Part shown: one piece after another, positions 7,289 through 16,400 of the stretch
Position numbering within the stretch: the first letter of the stretch is position 1
Layout: every line of letters starts with the position of its first letter
Origin: Bacteroidota bacterium
GTDB lineage: Bacteria > Bacteroidota > Bacteroidia > Palsa-948
DNA: 49,040 nt
Direction: 5' to 3'
Assembly: GCA_003164895.1 (NCBI GenBank)
Contig: PLUL01000049.1
Location: 1 to 49,040 of the forward strand
Position numbers and translations under genes: made by a program
The notes under the pieces: generated by a model
Databases searched by the model: none
Told to the model about the DNA's origin: nothing
Seen by the model: the letters and a program-made list of their open reading frames with translations, nothing else

Positions 7289-7474
7289 ATGAACAGCACT
7301 TACACGGCTATATTTTTCACCGTTTTGACTTTTCTTGCATGTTCAGGAATAATTCTTTTCATCACTTCAATGCGTTTATCGTTCAACAAAACGATGAAAA
7401 AAGGATTTTACCTTATTCTTATATCATTTCTCTGCGGAATGACAATGATGGGCTGGGTGCTTAGCCAGATATAG
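7289..7474 (+). CDS. Small two-helix membrane protein, function unknown
   Basis: 61 residues with two hydrophobic helices (about 6-28 and 40-59) joined by a short basic loop (RLSFNKTMKK), so both ends are probably on the same, periplasmic side. I do not recognise the family. Support for it being real: it sits directly behind a promoter of the same design as the norCB operon, diverges from the cytochrome c gene, and overlaps the end of the convergent thioredoxin-like gene by 14 bp. Cys18 and Cys49 are present. It may assist a respiratory complex, but nothing in the sequence proves that. Confidence 0.6.
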   Translation: MNSTYTAIFFTVLTFLACSGIILFITSMRLSFNKTMKKGFYLILISFLCGMTMMGWVLSQI

Positions 7475-8087
7475 AATTGTTTTCCCAAGCCGGAATCAGT
7501 TTTAGAAAATCATTTTGTATGGATTCTCCTTTATCTTGTGCGTACCAGAGATGAACATTTTTCACAAATTCATGGTGAGAAATATTCGGATTGGCTGACT
7601 TGAATTCTTTTACTTTCTCGGCAATTTGTTTAGGTCGTGGACCCCAAATTCCAATTTTATCTCCCGATATTTCATCTGTACAAATTAAAATGGGAATCGA
7701 ACGAGCTCCATTGGTAAGATTTTTATCCATGATTTCCGGATTTTCATCGCGTAAAATAATTTTCAGATCAATATTCACATTTAAAGATCCCATTTTTGAA
7801 ATCACCGGAAGATTCTGCGCTCCATCACCGCACCAAGATTCTGCAATGACCAACCAATTCCATTTTTGGTTTACTCTTTTAATTAGGTCTGACAGGTCTT
7901 TTCCGATTACAATTTGTTTATCAATCCGTTTCATGCGTTGAGCGTTGAGTTTTGTGGCTTCAATTCTTTCAATACTTTGTTCAACGCCAGATGTAGATTT
8001 AGACTCGGATAATTGAATAACAAAATTTCTATAATCAGAATAACCCCAACTTCTGCTGATTGGATGTTTTAATTTTTCTTTTTCCAT
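7461..8087 (-). CDS. Thioredoxin-like protein with monothiol WCGDG motif
   Basis: 208 residues. The C-terminal part (about 75-180) is a thioredoxin fold: strand WNWLVIAESWCGDG (C86), a helix, and SIPI with the cis-Pro-like P132. The usual second catalytic cysteine (CxxC) is replaced, leaving CGDG, so it is not a standard dithiol reductase. C136, just after the cis-Pro strand, could be a partner. Residues 1-75 are a helical N-terminal extension. No signal peptide is seen, so it is probably cytoplasmic. Its promoter region carries an FNR-type box, suggesting a role in NO/thiol stress; that is inference. Confidence 0.75.
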   Translation of the reverse strand: MEKEKLKHPISRSWGYSDYRNFVIQLSESKSTSGVEQSIERIEATKLNAQRMKRIDKQIVIGKDLSDLIKRVNQKWNWLVIAESWCGDGAQNLPVISKMGSLNVNIDLKIILRDENPEIMDKNLTNGARSIPILICTDEISGDKIGIWGPRPKQIAEKVKEFKSANPNISHHEFVKNVHLWYAQDKGESIQNDFLKLIPAWENNSISG

Positions 8088-8163
8088 CTTAATTTAATAT
8101 TGTAATTGTTTTTATCCCAGTTATGTTTCGATGGCATTTTGTTAAAAAATAATTTTTAACTTT

Positions 8164-8207
8164 CAAAAGTCCACATAAAAGTTTAATTGCACTATGACAT
8201 TTGTCAT
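8164..8207 (-). promoter_or_regulatory. FNR-type promoter of the thioredoxin-like gene
   Basis: The perfect palindrome ATGA-CATTTG-TCAT is at 8194-8207. On the minus strand GACTTTTG (complement of 8164-8171, 7 of 8 to TAnnTTTG) ends exactly 30 bases from the palindrome edge. The ATG at 8087 is 76 bases further, implying a leader of about 70 bases. It occupies part of the 466-bp gap before nrdJ. Confidence 0.6.
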
Positions 8208-8375
8208 CTTCATAAAATAAATCGAATTGCTTAAAACTTTTTCAAAACTTTTCAGAATAAAATAATTTTGAAACTTTTTTTATTATAGTTTTGTTTTATA
8301 ATTCACTTTTTCTTCAAAAAATATTTTCTTAAATACTTTTTCTAGAGATAGAATCAGTAAAGAAAGCGAAGCGTC

Positions 8376-8418
8376 TGTTATTGTAAGCACATTTTTGGCA
8401 AACGTTATTACAATAACA
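8376..8418. promoter_or_regulatory. 11-bp perfect inverted repeat upstream of nrdJ
   Basis: TGTTATTGTAA (8376-8386) and its exact reverse complement TTACAATAACA (8408-8418) are separated by 21 bases. No T-run follows, so it does not look like a terminator. It is 54 bases upstream of the candidate nrdJ -33 element. It may be an operator with half-sites three helical turns apart or an RNA stem. It does not resemble the NrdR box. The rest of the 8088-8553 gap holds the FNR-type promoter and the nrdJ promoter, and I see no other feature. Confidence 0.45.
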
Positions 8419-8471
8419 TGATGAAAATGATTTTTGTTGAAAAGTAAGTTTAAAAGTTTAAAAATAAAATG

Positions 8472-8500
8472 TTGTTATAAAATATTCTGTCTTTAATTTG
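8472..8500 (+). promoter_or_regulatory. nrdJ: Candidate nrdJ promoter
   Basis: TTG (8472-8474), 19 bases, then TAATTTG (8494-8500), one base short of TAnnTTTG. The nrdJ ATG is 54 bases downstream, a normal leader length. Support is by consensus and position only. Confidence 0.4.
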
Positions 8501-8553
8501 CATTCTGATTTTTAAAACACCTACAAAAAATAATTCCCGAAACTTTAATTAAA

Positions 8554-11166
8554 ATGATTACCGACGAAGTGGCTAACAAAAAACAAAAATCTTTTATTGA
8601 GGCACGCAAAACAGCTCTCAAACAAAATGAACAACAACCAACTTACCAAGAAATTCTTGAAAAGTGTACCGTATATTTTCATGGCGATGACCTTGCCGCT
8701 TCTACTTGGCTGAACAAGTATGCCATGAAAGATAAAGAAGGAAATATTCTTGAACATACTCCGGAGGAAATGCATTTGCGAATGGCGAAAGAGTTTGCGA
8801 GAAAAGAAAATGATTTCCAGCAAGCATCAAAATTGAATGGTAGCCACAGCAGTCTTTCAAAATACGGACAGCAGCGTGAACACCTCGATGAAGAAAAAAT
8901 ATTTGAATTATTTAAAGATTTCAAATACATTGTTCCTCAGGGAAGCGTTATGTCTTCGCTTGGAAATAAAAATGTAATTGCATCACTTTCCAACTGCATT
9001 GTACTTCCAGAAATTTTTGATTCTTACGGTGGAATTTTTTACACCGATCAGCAAATGGCTCAGTTGTTCAAAAGAAGATGTGGTGTTGGCGTTGATCTTT
9101 CCACGCTTCGTCCGGAAGGATCGCATGTTTCTAATTCAGCTGGAACAACAACTGGTGCAGTTTCCTTCATGGAACGTTTTTCAAACACAACACGCGAAGT
9201 TGCGCAGAATGGAAGACGTGGCGCATTAATGATTACAATTGATATTGCGCATCCGGATGTTGAACATTTTATTACGGTGAAACAGGATTTATCAAAAGTT
9301 ACAGGTGCAAATATTTCTGTGAGAATTTCCGATGAGTTCATGACTGCAGTTGCGAAGAATACGGATTATACTTTGCGTTGGCCCATTGATTCTGCTGAAC
9401 CGAAATTTTCAAAAACAATTAAAGCTCGCGAACTCTGGAATACAATTATTAAATGCGCTCACAATACTGCTGAACCTGGAATTATTTTCTGGGACAGACA
9501 GCATCATTATTCTACTTCATCGGTTTATCCGGGATTTAAGAATGTTTCTACGAATCCATGTTCTGAAATTGCAATGCAAGGCGGAGACAGTTGTCGTTTG
9601 ATTGCTCTTAATCTTTTTAGTTTTATTGAAGAGCCATTCACTAAGAACGCAAAATTTGATTACACTAAATTTTACGAAACAACTTATGAAGCGCAACGAT
9701 TGATGGATGACTTGGTTGACCTCGAACTGGAAGCCATCGAACGCATCCTCGGAAAAGTTGCAAGCGATTCTGAACCTGATTATATAAAACAAGTGGAAGT
9801 TGAAACATGGAAGCTTCTTTATAATGCCGGAAAGAAAGGCAGAAGAACCGGACTTGGATTCACCGCGCTTGGCGATACAATGGCAGCGCTCGGATATCAA
9901 TTTGATTCCGCCGAAGCAATTACGGAAGTAGAAAAAATCATGAAATTAAAATGCGAAGCTGAATTTGACAGCAGCATTGACATGGCACTTGAGCGCGGAA
10001 AGTTTGAAGCATTCGATGCAAAATATGAAAACACTTCCGAATTTGTACAGATGCTGCAAAAAGAATTGCCGGATGTTTACAATCGCATGATGAAAGTTGG
10101 AAGAAGAAATATTTCTCTCAGCACAGTTGCGCCTACCGGAACTTTAAGTATGCTTACTCAAACTTCTTCCGGCATAGAACCGGTGTTTATGCTTTCGTAC
10201 AAGAGAAGAAGAAAAGTAAATGTACACGACAAGAACGCACGCGTTGATTTTGTGGATGCGATGGGAGATTCCTGGCAGGAATTTATCGTCTATCATCCAA
10301 AAGTGAAAATGTGGATGGAAGCTACCGGAGAAACCGATATTACAAAAAGCCCATACAGCGGTTCTACAGCTTCTGAAATTGATTGGAAGAAGAGAGTTGA
10401 ATTACAGGCGGTAGTTCAAAAATACACTACTCACTCAATTTCTTCAACCATTAATCTTGCATCGGATGTAAAAATGGAAAAGGTTGGTGATATTTATCTC
10501 GAAGCATGGAAAAAAGGGCTGAAAGGAATTACTGTTTACCGCGATGGCTCACGCAGCGGTGTTCTTGTGGCGAATGACGAAAAGAAAAAAAGTAAAAAAT
10601 CAGATACCATTATTGAAACACGTCCTCCTAAACGCCCAAGAATTCTTGATGCGGATGTAATTCGTTTTAATAATCAAAATGAAAAATGGATTGCTGTTGT
10701 TGGTATCATGAATGGAAGACCATACGAAGTTTTCACCGGAAAAGCAGAAGATTCATTTTACATTCCTGCCTGGGTTGAAAAGGGATGGGTAATTAAAAAT
10801 TCTACCGATGACGGCAAGAAAAGATATGACTTCCAGTTTGTGGATAAAGAAGGATACAAAGGAACGATTGAGGGATTATCACGCGCATTCAATAAAGAGT
10901 TTTGGAATTATGCAAAATTAATTTCTGGAGTACTTCGACACGGAATGCCTTTGCCGCACGTTGTTAATTTAATTGAAAACCTTCACTTCATCAGCGATAA
11001 TATTAATACTTGGAAGAGCGGTGTTATTCGAGCCCTGAAGAAATTCATTCCCAACGGAACCGAAGCTGCCGACAAAAAATGCGGTGAATGCGGAGATCCC
11101 GAAGGATTAATTTATGAGGAAGGTTGTTTGAAATGCAAAAGCTGCGGACACAGCAAGTGCGGATAG
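8554..11166 (+). CDS. nrdJ: Class II adenosylcobalamin-dependent ribonucleotide reductase
   Basis: An 870-residue oxygen-independent enzyme that makes deoxyribonucleotides using vitamin B12. The catalytic set is complete: C148 (LSNC) and C347 (DSCRL) as the redox pair, C336 in NPCSE as radical cysteine with E338, and the C-terminal barrel motif STVAPTGTLS followed by SSGIEP. An alpha/beta domain (about 690-835) follows, then a Cys-rich tail (about 841-869, CGEC...CLKCKSCGHSKC) that is probably a zinc ribbon and redox relay. Length and architecture match Bacteroidota NrdJ. No cobalamin riboswitch was seen upstream. The enzyme suits a microaerobic or anaerobic lifestyle, in keeping with the neighbouring FNR/NO genes. 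Confidence 0.96.
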   Translation: MITDEVANKKQKSFIEARKTALKQNEQQPTYQEILEKCTVYFHGDDLAASTWLNKYAMKDKEGNILEHTPEEMHLRMAKEFARKENDFQQASKLNGSHSSLSKYGQQREHLDEEKIFELFKDFKYIVPQGSVMSSLGNKNVIASLSNCIVLPEIFDSYGGIFYTDQQMAQLFKRRCGVGVDLSTLRPEGSHVSNSAGTTTGAVSFMERFSNTTREVAQNGRRGALMITIDIAHPDVEHFITVKQDLSKVTGANISVRISDEFMTAVAKNTDYTLRWPIDSAEPKFSKTIKARELWNTIIKCAHNTAEPGIIFWDRQHHYSTSSVYPGFKNVSTNPCSEIAMQGGDSCRLIALNLFSFIEEPFTKNAKFDYTKFYETTYEAQRLMDDLVDLELEAIERILGKVASDSEPDYIKQVEVETWKLLYNAGKKGRRTGLGFTALGDTMAALGYQFDSAEAITEVEKIMKLKCEAEFDSSIDMALERGKFEAFDAKYENTSEFVQMLQKELPDVYNRMMKVGRRNISLSTVAPTGTLSMLTQTSSGIEPVFMLSYKRRRKVNVHDKNARVDFVDAMGDSWQEFIVYHPKVKMWMEATGETDITKSPYSGSTASEIDWKKRVELQAVVQKYTTHSISSTINLASDVKMEKVGDIYLEAWKKGLKGITVYRDGSRSGVLVANDEKKKSKKSDTIIETRPPKRPRILDADVIRFNNQNEKWIAVVGIMNGRPYEVFTGKAEDSFYIPAWVEKGWVIKNSTDDGKKRYDFQFVDKEGYKGTIEGLSRAFNKEFWNYAKLISGVLRHGMPLPHVVNLIENLHFISDNINTWKSGVIRALKKFIPNGTEAADKKCGECGDPEGLIYEEGCLKCKSCGHSKCG

Positions 11167-11222
11167 TTGCTTAACAAAGAAAGTTAATCCAAATAATGAC
11201 GGATTAGTGTATAAAATGTAAA

Positions 11223-11855
11223 TTACTTTCTTCCAAAGTCCGCAGGATTTTCCCCCCATGCTTTTGTTTCCCATTTAAGGAGTTTGTTGGGGTATTTATT
11301 TTGGTTTAACCATTTTTCCGCTCTTTCAATAAGATAGAAAAGCGATTTGTTGGCAGGAGTTGTTTTTAATTTAGTGTTTGCTTTATGAATTTTTATCCAA
11401 TGAATGGCGGTTATGCTGTCGGAATAAACAGGAACAGAACTGTTTTGCTTTTTCAAATACCCAAGCGCATGAACAATAGCAAGAAATTCTCCGATATTAT
11501 TTGTTGCATCTTCAAACGGACCGAATTTGAATAATTCTTGTTTTGTTTTGGTGTAAACTCCTTTGTATTCCATCACCTTGCCGTCATAAGCGGCATCCAC
11601 AGAAATACTTTCAAGAATTGGTTTGCCGATCTTTGCTATTTGTTCCGAAGATAATTCTGTTTCAAAAATATCTTTGCCGATAAAATCTCGGGGAGATTTT
11701 TTAAAGGCATTTTCTGCCGCCTCTTTTGTTTTGAAAGATTTGTATTGTGCTCCGGTAAAATTTTGGATTTGCCTTTTGCATTTATCCCACGAATCAAAAA
11801 TGCCAGTCTCTTTTCCTTTCCACACTACATAGTATTTGGATTTTTGTTTTGCCAT
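11223..11855 (-). CDS. RNase HI with N-terminal viroplasmin-type RNA/DNA-binding domain
   Basis: 210 residues. The N-terminal domain (about 6-52, KYYVVWKGKETGIFDSW...) is the viroplasmin / hybrid-binding domain typical of eukaryote-like RNase H1. The RNase H domain follows with the catalytic carboxylates D87 (SVDAAYDG), E123 (NIGEFLA), D146 (VYSDS) and D206 (PADFGRK). It removes RNA from RNA-DNA hybrids. It is the last gene of the leftward ridA-ileS-dksA-lspA run, 18 bp after lspA. The protein ends right after the last catalytic Asp region, which is normal for the family. Confidence 0.93.
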   Translation of the reverse strand: MAKQKSKYYVVWKGKETGIFDSWDKCKRQIQNFTGAQYKSFKTKEAAENAFKKSPRDFIGKDIFETELSSEQIAKIGKPILESISVDAAYDGKVMEYKGVYTKTKQELFKFGPFEDATNNIGEFLAIVHALGYLKKQNSSVPVYSDSITAIHWIKIHKANTKLKTTPANKSLFYLIERAEKWLNQNKYPNKLLKWETKAWGENPADFGRK

Positions 11856-11873
11856 GAATAAAATAAAAGTTGA

Positions 11874-12542
11874 TCAGGCAGGATTATTCTCAGATACATT
11901 TCCGGTATTCGCGGTTCCATTCGCTTCAGTAACAATTGTTGATTCGGTTGTTTCTTGAGCTTCCTTCCTGAAAAATCTTCTCTGAAAAAGAAGAATGATG
12001 ACAACACCAATAGTTATAGCAGAATCGGATACATTAAAAATAGGAAATGAAAAATCAAATGGTTCCTGGCTCCAAAAAACATGATGCCAGAATGAATGGA
12101 AATAAAACATATCCACCACCGCTCCATGTAAAAATCCGGCATAACCGCCACCGTGCGGCAAAAATGTGGCAACTTCCATAGGAGAACTTTGTGAAAACAT
12201 CAATCCGTAAAAGGCGCTATCAAGAATATTTCCAATCGCTCCTGCCATGATAAGCGAAATGCTGAAGATGAGTCCGCTATGCGATTTTTGTTTTATAAGA
12301 GAAGATAAATACCATCCAATTCCGCCGACAGCAAGAATCCGAAACAAACTCAAAAGTATTTTTCCGTAACTTCCTTGTAGTTCGAGTCCGAAAGCCATTC
12401 CAAAATTTTCTGTAAAATGAATAGAGAATAAATTTTCTATCACCTGAATCTGATCACCCAAAGCCATGTGTGTCTTGATCCAGATTTTTAATGTCTGATC
12501 AATTAATAGAACGAGGAAAACGATGAGTGCGGCTTTTTTCAC
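11874..12542 (-). CDS. lspA: Lipoprotein signal peptidase II
   Basis: A 222-residue inner-membrane aspartyl protease that cleaves prolipoprotein signal peptides. Family motifs: NFGMAFG near the first loop, GNILDSAFYG, GAVVDMFYF and FNVSDSAITIG, the last two carrying the catalytic aspartates. It is longer than the usual 160-170 residues because of a periplasmic insertion (around HSFWHHVFWSQEP) and a non-conserved hydrophilic C-terminal tail of about 35 residues. Start is GTG at 12542 (VKKAALIVFLV), with a hydrophobic first helix directly after. It sits between the DksA-like gene and the RNase H gene. Confidence 0.94.
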   Translation of the reverse strand: MKKAALIVFLVLLIDQTLKIWIKTHMALGDQIQVIENLFSIHFTENFGMAFGLELQGSYGKILLSLFRILAVGGIGWYLSSLIKQKSHSGLIFSISLIMAGAIGNILDSAFYGLMFSQSSPMEVATFLPHGGGYAGFLHGAVVDMFYFHSFWHHVFWSQEPFDFSFPIFNVSDSAITIGVVIILLFQRRFFRKEAQETTESTIVTEANGTANTGNVSENNPA

Positions 12543-12550
12543 AAACTAAG

Positions 12551-12619
12551 GTTTACTGTCTGCGGTCTACGGTCTACAGTAGGTTTTGAACCGTAAACTG
12601 TAAACCATAGACTGTAAAC
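12551..12619. repeat. Heptamer repeat block arranged as inverted halves
   Basis: The dksA-like/lspA gap is almost entirely 7-base units. The left half repeats GTCTGCG, GTCTACG, GTCTACA; the right half repeats GTAAACT, GTAAACC, ATAGACT, GTAAAC. A short TTTTGAA lies between. The halves are partly complementary (GTTTAC at 12551-12556 against GTAAAC at 12614-12619), so the RNA could fold into a long imperfect hairpin inside the operon. Similar degenerate heptamer blocks are, from memory, seen between genes in other Bacteroidota. Confidence 0.6.
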
Positions 12620-12621
12620 TT

Positions 12622-13458
12622 TTAAGAGTTCTGCGTCAATTTTGCTTCAATGCTAAGTGTAGCATGAGGAACACTGCGCAATCTTTCTTTCGGAATTAAT
12701 TTTCCTGTAACGCGACAAATTCCATACGTTTTATTTTCAATACGGATAAGTGCATTCTTCAGATTTTGAATATGGCGTTCCTGGCGCGAAGCAAGCTGTG
12801 CAATTTCTTCGCGCGACATTGCATCTGAACCATCCTCAAGCACTTTGAAAGTTGGAGAAGTATCGTCCGTTCCGTGCTCATCTTTGTGAGCAAGTGTATT
12901 ATTCAAAAGTTCGTAATCGCGTACAGCTTCAGTAACTTTTTCATTGATAATAGCTTTAAACTCATTCAATTCTTTATCAGAATAGCGAGTGCGCTTATCT
13001 TGTTTGCCTTTAAATTTTGGCTGTGGTGGATCGGGTTTTCTAAAAACAGGGATGGGTTCATAATTTTTCATGTCAGAAAAAGTGCCGCTGTCCCATGAAT
13101 AGGTTTCTTCTTTTAACAATTCGAGTTCTTCAGCCAATTCTTCTTTGGTTTTCTTTTTTTCCTTCAACGGCTTTTCATCCGGAATTGGTTTTAAAGGAAT
13201 AGGTGCTTTTGTTTGTACAATTGGTTTTACAACCTTTTCTTCCTTTTTAGAGATATGTTTCTCTTTTGCAGAAACTTTTTTTGTTTCTTTCTTCGCAACT
13301 ACTTTCTTAACAATTTTTTTCTTTGTCGCTTTTGCAATTTTTTTCTTTGCTACAGTTTTCTTTTTTGCAGTTACTTTCTTTGTCTTTTTAGATGCAACTT
13401 TTTTAGCTTTCTTCACTGGTTTTGCTTTGGCTTTTGCCTTCTTTTTTGCTTTTGCCAT
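12622..13458 (-). CDS. TraR/DksA-like protein with histone-H1-like Lys-rich N-terminus
   Basis: 278 residues. Residues 1-70 and on are dominated by Lys/Ala units (KAKAKPVKKAKK, KKIAKATKKK), like histone-H1-type bacterial tails that bind DNA or RNA. The C-terminal 120 residues are DksA-like: a coiled-coil hairpin (KDKRTRYSDKEL...REEIAQLASRQERHIQNLKNALIRIENKTYG), then the former zinc finger ICRVTGKLIPKERLRS...LSIEAK. Of the four usual zinc cysteines only the first remains; the others are Thr, Ser and Ala, so zinc binding is unlikely. Family knowledge suggests action at RNA polymerase. It is 11 bp downstream of ileS, in the ridA-ileS-dksA-lspA order. Confidence 0.85.
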   Translation of the reverse strand: MAKAKKKAKAKAKPVKKAKKVASKKTKKVTAKKKTVAKKKIAKATKKKIVKKVVAKKETKKVSAKEKHISKKEEKVVKPIVQTKAPIPLKPIPDEKPLKEKKKTKEELAEELELLKEETYSWDSGTFSDMKNYEPIPVFRKPDPPQPKFKGKQDKRTRYSDKELNEFKAIINEKVTEAVRDYELLNNTLAHKDEHGTDDTSPTFKVLEDGSDAMSREEIAQLASRQERHIQNLKNALIRIENKTYGICRVTGKLIPKERLRSVPHATLSIEAKLTQNS

Positions 13459-13469
13459 GGTAATAAAAA

Positions 13470-16400
13470 TTAATTTAATTGTTTAATGCGGTCAATTGCG
13501 ACCATTGTTTTTATTTCTTCATCCACCTCAATCTCAACACCGTCTCCATTAATATCATTCACTATCTCAAAAGTATTTGCCAAAATTTCCGCGCGAATGT
13601 AATCTAAATTATTTAAAATGGCGGAATTTATTTTCTTATGATCTTTAATTTTTACTGTAATCTTATCCGTAACATCAAATTTTTTCTCTTTTCGAAGATT
13701 CTGAATACGATTTACGATTTCGCGAGCAATTCCTTCATCTTTTAGTTTTTCGGTAATTGTAATGTCGAGCGCCACGGTAAGTGCCCCGCTGTTTGCTACT
13801 TTCCATCCGGGAATATCAACCGGGATTATTTCCACGTCTTCAGAAAGAAGTTCAATCGTTTCATTCTCGATTTTTATTTGGTAGCGATTATTTTTTTCGA
13901 TAGCTGAAATCACGGACTGTGCATTCTCAGCAGCAAATGACTGCACAGCTTTCATATTCTTTCCGCATTTTTTGCCAAGCGTTTTAAAATTCAATTTCAG
14001 GTTCTTCACGATCTGCGTGTTGCTTTCGCTCACATACTCGATCTCTTTCACATTCACTTCCGAAAGGATCAGATCTTTTACCAATTCCAATTTATTTTTA
14101 AACGAATCATCCAATATCGGCACGCGGATCTTTGTGAGCGGCTGACGAACGCGAATGTTTTCCTTTTTGCGGATGGAAAGAATCATCGAAGATATCTTCT
14201 GCGCCATCTCCATTCTCTCTTCCAGCGGTTTGTCAATGGAAGTTTCGTCTGCTTTTGGAAATAAACTTAAATGAACGCTTTCCGCTTTTTGTTTTCCGGT
14301 GATATCATTCAGGTCTTTAAATAATTTCTCGCAGAAGAAAGGCGCAATGGGCGATGAAAGCTGCGCAACCACTTCCAGACAACGATATAGAGTTTGATAC
14401 GCTGAAATTTTATCCTGCGTGTATTCTCCTTTCCAGAATCTTCTTCTGCATAGGCGAACATACCAGTTGCTCAAATGCTCATCCACGAAAGTTTCGATAG
14501 CACGGCCGGCTTTTGTCGGCTCATAGCTGCTGTAACTTTCATCCACGGATTTTATCAGTGAATTCAGTTCAGATAATATCCAGCGGTCAATTTCAGGTTT
14601 GTCCTTCAAAGGAATTTCTTTTTCTTTGAAAGTGAAATTGTCAATGTTCGCATACAGAGCGAAGAACGCATAGGTATTATAAAGCGTTCCCAAAAAACTT
14701 CTTTGTTTTTCTGCAACTCCTTCCAAATCGAATTTCAAATTGTCCCAAGGATCGGCATTGGTGACCATGTACCAGCGCACAGCATCGGGACCGTATTTTT
14801 CAAGTGTAGAGAACGGATCGACTGCATTGCCGAGGCGCTTGCTCATTTTATTTCCATTCTTATCGAGCACCAAACCGTTGCTCACTACATTTTTATAGGC
14901 CACAGAATCAAAACACAAAGCGGCGATTGCATGAAGCGTGTAAAACCATCCGCGGGTTTGGTCAACTCCTTCTGCGATGAAATCAGCAGGGAAAGCCCTG
15001 CCTTTTTCGATCATCTCTTTATTCTCAAAGGGATAATGCCATTGTGCGTAAGGCATCGCTCCCGAATCGAACCAAACATCGATCAGATCCGATTCACGTG
15101 ACATTTTTTTTCCGGAATCAGAAACCAAAAACACTCTGTCAATATACGGTTTGTGCAGATCAAAATCTTTTCCGTCAATATTGAACTCAGAATTGAATCC
15201 GGCTTTCTTTGCTTTCTCCAATTCTTTTTTCAGATCCTCCACTGAACCAATGATTTTCTCTTCCTTACCATCCTCCGTTCTCCAAATAGGAAGCGGAATT
15301 CCCCAAAAGCGTGAGCGAGACAAATTCCAGTCCTGCAAATTGTTTAGCCATTCTCCAAAACGCCCTGTACCCGTGTGCGCAGGTTTCCAGTTGATGGTTT
15401 TATTGAGTTCCACCATTCTGTCTTTGTACTCTGTCACTTTTACAAACCAACTATCGAGCGGATAATATAAAATCGGTTTGTCCGTGCGCCAACAGTGAGG
15501 ATAGCTGTGTTCGTACTTTTCTTTTTTGAAAAGTTTTCCTTCTTCCTGAAGTTTCAGCACAATGCGTTCATCAACACTCAGATATTCTTTTAACTCTTTT
15601 ATTTTTCCTTTTGATTCTAAAACCTTTTTCTGTCTTTGGAATTCAACTTTCTTTTCTTCGTCAGATAAATATGCTTCTTTCACATATTCATCTCCATAGA
15701 GAAAAACATCATCTTTTACTTCCGGCAAAAACTTTCCGCGTTTGTCAACTAAGGTAAGCGAACCAATTCCGTTTTGTTTTGCTACACGAAAGTCATCCGC
15801 ACCAAAACTCGGAGCGATGTGAACGATTCCTGTTCCGTCTTCGGTGGTTACAAAATCTCCCAAAATAACCCGGAATGGGTTTTGGCTTCCTCCAAGGGGC
15901 AATGAAATTTCTCCAAAGTCGAGTAATTTCTTATAATGGATTCCTTTCAAATCTTTTCCTTTATACTCCGCAATTATTTTCCAATGACTAATTCTTGTTT
16001 TTTCTTTAATTTTATTTTCACGAAAATTAATTGCCCAAGTTTTTTCTATTGGCATTCCTGCAATAACATTTCTAAAATCTCCAACTTTTAAATCTTTCAC
16101 ATTTAATTCCGGAGCAACTTCAAAATATTTTGCAAATAAGTCTTTTGCAAGAATAACTGTTATGGGCTGAAAAGTATACTCGTTTATGGTCTTAACAACA
16201 ATGTAAGTAATTTTTTCTCCCACAGCGAGCGCACAATTTGATGGAAGCGTCCACGGAGTTGTCGTCCATGCTAAAAAATAAACTTCGCCCTTTTCGGGTT
16301 CAAGTACTGACCCAAATGGAATATGACTGCTTGATACCCTAAACATCGCCACCGCGCTAGTATCCCTCACATTCCTGTAACACCCCGGCTGGTTCAATTC

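Noticed and set aside
8088-8553. Cobalamin riboswitch upstream of the B12-dependent nrdJ
   Set aside because: No B12-box-like sequence (GCCACTG type) or long paired leader was seen; the region is AT-rich with one simple inverted repeat.
13145-13486. 113-codon Phe-rich frame opposite the Lys-rich DksA-like gene
   Set aside because: The Phe runs are simply the complement of AAA/AAG lysine codons.
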